Shown in pieces: positions 3,742-8,128 of a stretch of DNA of 8,128 bases; position 1 is the stretch's first letter; each line of letters starts with the position of its first letter. A program made the translations under genes and the position numbers. Origin of the DNA: an uncultured Collinsella sp. (lineage in GTDB: Bacteria; Actinomycetota; Coriobacteriia; Coriobacteriales; Coriobacteriaceae); the NCBI GenBank assembly GCA_902494625.1, contig CABUUB010000077.1:1-8128 (forward strand), in the 5' to 3' direction. The notes below the pieces were generated by a model. It was not told the origin of the DNA and did no database searches. It was given only the letters and a program-made list of their open reading frames with translations.

Positions 3742-6459
3742 ATGGATACTGTCAGCAATTACACCGAAACGCTCGAAAAGACCGTCCGTGACCTTCTCGA
3801 GCGGCAGGAGGATCTGATCAGGACTGCCTTTACCGACCAGCTTACTGGGCTTGGCAACCGCGGCGGCTTTGCCCGTTCCCTCGAGGAGCTCTGGGAGCAG
3901 GACGCCCCCGTTACCATGGCGTTCATCGATATCGACAATCTCAAGCACTGCAACGATGTCTTTGGCCATGACGAGGGCAACCGCTATATTTTGCAGGTAA
4001 GCCTCTATCTCAAGCTATATATGAAAGTGGACGAAGCGGCGTTTCGCATAGGCGGCGACGAGTTTGCCATCCTATCTACGATTGCGACCGAGGACGACCT
4101 CGCCGAACGTCTGGAACACTGCCGAACGGTCCTGCTCAAAAACAACGATTCCGAGATGCCCCGCTCGTTTAGCTATGGAGTGTCGTATGCCGACCCCGCC
4201 CTGGGCGAAGCCCCCAATCGCATGACGCTCGATGCCGACCATCGCATGTACGACTACAAGCTACGTCATGCCATGCACCTCGATCGACGCAATATCACGC
4301 AAGTCCACGCCGACGACTTCGAAATAAGCGATCGCATTTTCGACGCCTTTTCGATGCTCAACGAGGGCCGCTATTTCTTTATCGAGAACTTGGACAAGGA
4401 CCGCACCCTTTGGTCACAAGGCGCCTTGCGCGATCTTGGCCTTCCCTCAGAGCACATAGACAACTGTCGCGATTACTGGAAAACGCGCGTGCATCCCGAT
4501 GACCTTGAGGCCTACATCAACGACATCGACCAGGTCTATAACGGCACCAAGCACCGTCGCGTCATGCAGTATCGTGTGCGCAATGCCGTCGGCGACTACG
4601 TCCTCTGCCGTGCTCGCGGATTTCGCATCGACGGCGACGAAAATGTCCCCTCGCTCTATGTCGGCGAGCTCGTCAACCACTCACTTGCCGAAACCGTCGA
4701 CGCCGCGACAGGCCTCGGCACCCAGCGCATGTTGGTCAATGCCATCGACGCCTGTCGTTGCGACCGTTGCGAGACGGGCCTTATAGCGGTGCGCGTTCGT
4801 GGCACGACAAAGCTCAACGAGCTTTACGGGGCCGAGGCTGTCGACAACATGCTTGCCGAATACGCAGGCCGCATGCTGTCGATCACCCGCGGCAGGAGCA
4901 GGGTCTACCGTTCACGAAGCGTCCAGTTCGTCGTGCTCAGCAACGACCTGGACCACGAGGCATTCGAGCAACTGACCCGCCACCTTAAAGAGGCCGTTTT
5001 CGCTCCTGTGCAAATCGCAGGCGACACCATTGCTCCCGTCTGTCTTGTCGTCCCGACCTTTTACGAACGCCTGGACTCCCAAGCATCGACTGTTTTGGGC
5101 GAACTCGATCGTCGCCTTCGCACGGCCGGCGGACTTGTTCCCAACGACAGTCTGCCCATACCCGAGATGGAACGCAAAGGCGCCGTCGCCGAGCACCTCG
5201 ACATGCTCACAGGCCTCTACCGCCCCAGCGAGTTTATGCGCCGCGCCAATGCCTTCATCAAGGCAAGGCGCGACGGCGCTTGGTGTATCGCCACCGTCGA
5301 CATGGGCCACATGCGCCTATTTAACGAATGGTATGGACAGGCCGAAGGCGACCGTATGCTTGCCGATGTGGACACGGTGCTCAAGGATATCGAGAACGCC
5401 GACATGGGTGTCGCGGGATACTGGGGACAAGACGACTTTTGTCTGCTCATACCCTTTGAGCACGATTTCGTTCACCGTGTCTATGCGCGCGTGCGCGAGA
5501 CTGATGCCAAGCACAACGACGGCGTAGGTTTTTGGCCGTCCATGGGCGTTTACCCCATCGACTCCAATGAGGAGATCACCATCGATGCGCAGGCAAAGGC
5601 CATGTTTACCAATCGACGCGCAAAAAACGACTTTAAGGAGCGCATTGCCATTTTCTGCCCCGCGGAGTACGAGCGCGAAGTCGCGTTCCACCGCACGCTG
5701 ACCGAATTCCAGTACGCGCTCTCAGATGGTCGTATTACCTACCACTTGCAGCCCCAGGTCGATATGGAAACCGGTGAGATTATTGGCGCCGAGGCACTCA
5801 CCCGCTGGATTGACAAGGACGGCTCTCTCATTTCGCCCGCAACGTTTATCCCCGCACTCGAGGAAAGTGGCTTTGTGGTGACGCTCGACAAGTACATTTG
5901 GCAGGGTGTCGCCTCGTGGCTGCGCGAGCGCATCGATCGAGGACTTCGCGTGGTTCCGGTTTCGCTTAATGTGTCGCGCGTGGATATCCTTGCCTGCGAC
6001 GTTGCCGAACATATGGGGGCGCTTGCCGCCCAATACAACCTACCGCCCGAGCTCATGCGTATCGAGATCACCGAGACGGCTTATACGGGAGAATCCGAAG
6101 CCGTGGACAAACTGACAGCCGACCTGCACACCCGAGGCTTCTCGACCTATATGGACGATTTTGGCACCGGCCAGTCCACGCTTGCGATGCTCAAGAACGT
6201 CAACGTCGACGTCATCAAGCTCGACCGTGCCTTTGTGCCCACCGACCGCAATCAAGGCCGCAGCACGCAAATCATTTCATCGATGCTCGAAATGGCGCAG
6301 TCGCTCCATCTGCCCGTCGAGGTCGAAGGCGTCGAGACAAATGAGCAGGCGAACATGCTACGACAAATGGGCGCCCGCTACGCTCAGGGCTTCCTCTGCT
6401 ACCGCCCCATGCCGGCGAAGGATTTTGAGGCATTGCTCGATGGTGGCAATAACAACTGA
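3742..6459 (+). CDS. GGDEF-PAS-GGDEF*-GGDEF*-EAL cyclic-di-GMP turnover protein
   Basis: This 905-residue soluble protein combines diguanylate cyclase and phosphodiesterase modules. After a short helical N-terminus, the first GGDEF domain (about 30-180) has DQLTGLGNR (32-40), metal Asp63, Asn71 and an intact GGDEF at 104-108. No RxxD inhibitory site precedes it (KVDE instead). A PAS_3-like sensor follows (about 205-315, with W246 and VHPDD 250-254). Two degenerate GGDEF domains come next, with RSVQF (392-396) and GQDDF (562-566) in place of GGDEF. The EAL domain (about 645-900) keeps E684, N743, E775, D805, D806, K826, E862 and Q882, so phosphodiesterase activity is expected. There are no membrane segments or signal peptide. 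The ATG at 3742 is the only usable start, since TAG is in frame just upstream, but it lacks a clear Shine-Dalgarno sequence. It lies 127 nt before a paralogue. Domain calls are firm; the direction of net activity is not. Confidence 0.95.
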   Translation: MDTVSNYTETLEKTVRDLLERQEDLIRTAFTDQLTGLGNRGGFARSLEELWEQDAPVTMAFIDIDNLKHCNDVFGHDEGNRYILQVSLYLKLYMKVDEAAFRIGGDEFAILSTIATEDDLAERLEHCRTVLLKNNDSEMPRSFSYGVSYADPALGEAPNRMTLDADHRMYDYKLRHAMHLDRRNITQVHADDFEISDRIFDAFSMLNEGRYFFIENLDKDRTLWSQGALRDLGLPSEHIDNCRDYWKTRVHPDDLEAYINDIDQVYNGTKHRRVMQYRVRNAVGDYVLCRARGFRIDGDENVPSLYVGELVNHSLAETVDAATGLGTQRMLVNAIDACRCDRCETGLIAVRVRGTTKLNELYGAEAVDNMLAEYAGRMLSITRGRSRVYRSRSVQFVVLSNDLDHEAFEQLTRHLKEAVFAPVQIAGDTIAPVCLVVPTFYERLDSQASTVLGELDRRLRTAGGLVPNDSLPIPEMERKGAVAEHLDMLTGLYRPSEFMRRANAFIKARRDGAWCIATVDMGHMRLFNEWYGQAEGDRMLADVDTVLKDIENADMGVAGYWGQDDFCLLIPFEHDFVHRVYARVRETDAKHNDGVGFWPSMGVYPIDSNEEITIDAQAKAMFTNRRAKNDFKERIAIFCPAEYEREVAFHRTLTEFQYALSDGRITYHLQPQVDMETGEIIGAEALTRWIDKDGSLISPATFIPALEESGFVVTLDKYIWQGVASWLRERIDRGLRVVPVSLNVSRVDILACDVAEHMGALAAQYNLPPELMRIEITETAYTGESEAVDKLTADLHTRGFSTYMDDFGTGQSTLAMLKNVNVDVIKLDRAFVPTDRNQGRSTQIISSMLEMAQSLHLPVEVEGVETNEQANMLRQMGARYAQGFLCYRPMPAKDFEALLDGGNNN

Positions 6460-6515
6460 TACGCTCGCACGCAAAACGCCACCGCCGAAGGGGGAATTTG
6501 CCTCCATTAGCTAAC

Positions 6516-6550
6516 TTATATCCCCAATTCAAACCGAATTGGGGATATGA
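6516..6550. repeat. Perfect 13-bp palindrome between the two GGDEF genes
   Basis: ATATCCCCAATTC (6518-6530) pairs perfectly with GAATTGGGGATAT (6536-6548) across the 5-nt loop AAACC, with two further weak pairs outside. No T run follows on either strand, so it is not a standard intrinsic terminator. It lies 57 nt after the upstream stop and 37 nt before the downstream start. TATGAT (6546-6551), 5 of 6 to a -10 box, overlaps its right arm, so an operator or RNA-stability hairpin is possible. Confidence 0.7.
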
Positions 6551-6570
6551 TACAAACCACTGTTCCGCCC

Positions 6571-6577
6571 AAGGAGG
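6571..6577 (+). promoter_or_regulatory. Very strong Shine-Dalgarno of the second GGDEF gene
   Basis: AAGGAGG, followed by TTATCC, is close to a full complement of the usual 16S rRNA 3' tail and ends 9 nt before the ATG at 6587. It fixes that start. It contrasts with the upstream paralogue, which has no recognisable Shine-Dalgarno, suggesting the second protein is translated more efficiently. Confidence 0.85.
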
Positions 6578-6586
6578 TTATCCATC

Positions 6587-8116
6587 ATGAACGAGTCATA
6601 TCGCCTGGGCGAGCAATCGATTATTGCCTATCTTCAGCGACTTGCGAATGGCATCTCGACCGCCGAACTCGATGTTGCCGCGCTGCCTGCTGAGCTACGC
6701 GCCGTTGGTGAGCAACTGCAAAAGACGCATGCCATCCTGCAACAAGAGCGCCAGCTGCTTGAGCGCAACGCCTATATCGATCCGCTCACCAACTTGGGCA
6801 ACCGCAGCGGACTCGACCGTCACGTCGAGCAACTCTGGCGCAAAGGCGACCCCTTCACCTGCGCCTATATTGACATTGACCATCTCAAGCATTGCAACGA
6901 TAGGTTTGGCCATGCCGAAGGCAATCGCTATATTCTGAGCATCTGCCGCACGCTCTCCGAAACCATGGAGCACGATGAGATGCTGTTCCGTATCGGTGGA
7001 GACGAGTTTGTGCTTATCTCGCTCTCCGCAAACGAGACTGAACTCGAGCAGCGCTTGGAGCAGGTACGTGCCGGGCTGGTCGAGGCGAGCTCAGGTGGCA
7101 AGGCGCCCATGATCGCCAGCTTTAGCTTTGGCTGCTCGCGCGTCGATCCACTTGCCGGCGACACGCGTCGCCAGATGACGATGGATGCCGATCGCAAGAT
7201 GTATCGCTATAAGCTTATGCATCGTGTGCAGCAACCGAAGGACAATGACGTGCCGCAACGCCCAATCGTCGATCAACTTCCGTGCAACGACCGGGTGTTC
7301 CAAGCGATCTCCATGAGCTCCGAGACGCGCTATCCGTTCATCCTTAACCTCGATACTGGAGAATCGCAATGGTCGGTTAACGCCGTGCGCGATTTTGACC
7401 TGCCCTCCCAGCACCCTTTTAACTCACTCGACATGTGGCTCACCCGCGTTCATCCCGAGGACCGCGACAACGTACGCGCCGAGCTCGACATGGTGATAAA
7501 CGGCACGTGGCACTTCCACTACATGCAGTATCGCGTAATGGATGCCACCGGAAAATACGCGCTTTGCGACTGCACGGGCTACCGCTTGGACGGCACCGAT
7601 ACCGAACCCAACATGTATGTGGGCATTATCGTCAACCGAAGCCTAGCGGATACGACCGACTCGGTAACGGGCCTGGGCGATGTCCACGCGCTGGTCAACG
7701 CTATTGGAGAGATGCGCCGCGTGGCGCGCGAGGCAGGCTTTATTGCCATTAAGGTCGACGATATCGCCGAGGTCAATGCCCACTTTGGATTCGATGCAGG
7801 CGACCGTGTGCTCGCCGAAAGCGCCGCCTGCCTCATGGATTGTTCGCGCGGCAAGGGCCGCCTGTTCCGCTCGACGGGGCCGACATTCGTGGCACTCTTC
7901 GATGAGCTCGGCCCCGAGGCAATCGATGAGATCGCAAGCGACATCGAACGGTTCCTGGGTTCTCCCGTGCTCATCGGCTCGCTTGAATATCAGCCGCCCA
8001 TTCGCGTGGCCACGCTCCATCTGGACGGCGTCGACCGTCAGCCTGTTTCCATTTTGAACGAGCTTAAAGCGTTGCTTAAAGAGGCACCGCAAGTACCGGG
8101 CACCAAGCTGAACTAG
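6587..8116 (+). CDS. GGDEF-PAS-GGDEF* diguanylate cyclase, paralogue of the upstream gene
   Basis: This 509-residue soluble protein should make a cyclic dinucleotide. Residues 1-60 are helical with a likely coiled coil (about 35-62). The active GGDEF domain (about 62-212) has DPLTNLGNR (65-73), metal Asp96, Asn104 and FRIGGDEF (134-141). No RxxD inhibitory site is visible. A PAS_3-like domain follows (about 236-352, with W284 and VHPED 288-292), then a degenerate GGDEF domain (about 353-500) starting at TDSVTGLG and carrying TGPTF (430-434) in place of GGDEF. The protein ends there, with no EAL domain. It matches the first half of the upstream protein throughout: LKHCND, GNRYI, FRIGGDEF, MQYRV, and SLA followed by TGLG. 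The two genes are therefore tandem paralogues, possibly co-transcribed across the 127-nt gap. No membrane segment or signal peptide is present. Confidence 0.95.
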   Translation: MNESYRLGEQSIIAYLQRLANGISTAELDVAALPAELRAVGEQLQKTHAILQQERQLLERNAYIDPLTNLGNRSGLDRHVEQLWRKGDPFTCAYIDIDHLKHCNDRFGHAEGNRYILSICRTLSETMEHDEMLFRIGGDEFVLISLSANETELEQRLEQVRAGLVEASSGGKAPMIASFSFGCSRVDPLAGDTRRQMTMDADRKMYRYKLMHRVQQPKDNDVPQRPIVDQLPCNDRVFQAISMSSETRYPFILNLDTGESQWSVNAVRDFDLPSQHPFNSLDMWLTRVHPEDRDNVRAELDMVINGTWHFHYMQYRVMDATGKYALCDCTGYRLDGTDTEPNMYVGIIVNRSLADTTDSVTGLGDVHALVNAIGEMRRVAREAGFIAIKVDDIAEVNAHFGFDAGDRVLAESAACLMDCSRGKGRLFRSTGPTFVALFDELGPEAIDEIASDIERFLGSPVLIGSLEYQPPIRVATLHLDGVDRQPVSILNELKALLKEAPQVPGTKLN

Positions 8117-8128
8117 CGTCGTGGGGCG

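Noticed and set aside
6516..6550. Intrinsic terminator after the GGDEF-EAL gene
   Set aside because: The hairpin is perfect but is followed by GATACAAACC on plus and by AAGTTAGC on minus, with no U tract, so it is listed as a palindrome instead.
3742..8116. Single gene split by a frameshift or stop
   Set aside because: The second gene is not a continuation: it repeats the GGDEF-PAS module from the start, has its own strong ribosome site, and the first gene ends after a complete EAL domain.
1..8128. CRISPR array, tRNA, rRNA, transposase, phage or toxin-antitoxin genes
   Set aside because: No regularly spaced repeats, cloverleaf-like sequences, rRNA motifs or recognisable proteins of these kinds were seen on either strand.

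Overview
The window is GC-rich, compactly coded bacterial chromosome. Gene order, codon use and protein similarity suggest an actinobacterial gut anaerobe of the Coriobacteriia (Collinsella-like). This is an inference from recall; no rRNA or other marker gene is present to confirm it.

Region 1 (1-235, minus strand) is the 5' part of a Cof-type HAD hydrolase gene that runs off the left edge. Region 2 (236-558) has no gene. It holds an imperfect palindrome of about 113 bp (269-381), then a TPP riboswitch (403-494) and a perfect 10-bp terminator hairpin (507-536). Region 3 (559-2435, plus strand) is a three-gene thiamine salvage operon: thiM (GTG start), a small MTH1187/YkoF-type thiamine-binding protein, and thiE, with 3-nt and overlapping junctions. 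When TPP is plentiful the riboswitch should favour the terminator and shut the operon off. ThiM phosphorylates the thiazole and ThiE joins it to the pyrimidine diphosphate, giving thiamine phosphate. No HMP kinase (thiD) is present here. Region 4 (2548-3417, minus strand) is a patatin-like phospholipase, convergent with thiE across a shared hairpin terminator.

Region 5 (3418-3741) is a divergent intergenic region with promoter-like elements and small inverted repeats. Region 6 (3742-8116, plus strand) holds two paralogous soluble cyclic-dinucleotide enzymes. The first (905 aa) reads GGDEF - PAS - degenerate GGDEF - degenerate GGDEF - EAL. The second (509 aa) reads GGDEF - PAS - degenerate GGDEF. 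Both keep an intact N-terminal GGDEF motif, lack a canonical RxxD inhibitory site, and carry Asn where PleD has the guanine-contacting Asp344. The first also keeps a full set of EAL catalytic residues. The pair looks like an ancestral duplication in which one copy has, or the other lost, the GGDEF*-EAL half. A perfect 13-bp palindrome with a 5-nt loop lies between them.

The parts most worth a second look are the tandem GGDEF pair with its degenerate domains and unusual nucleotide-site residue, and the long palindrome between the HAD gene and the TPP riboswitch. I see no CRISPR array, tRNA, rRNA, transposase or phage gene.
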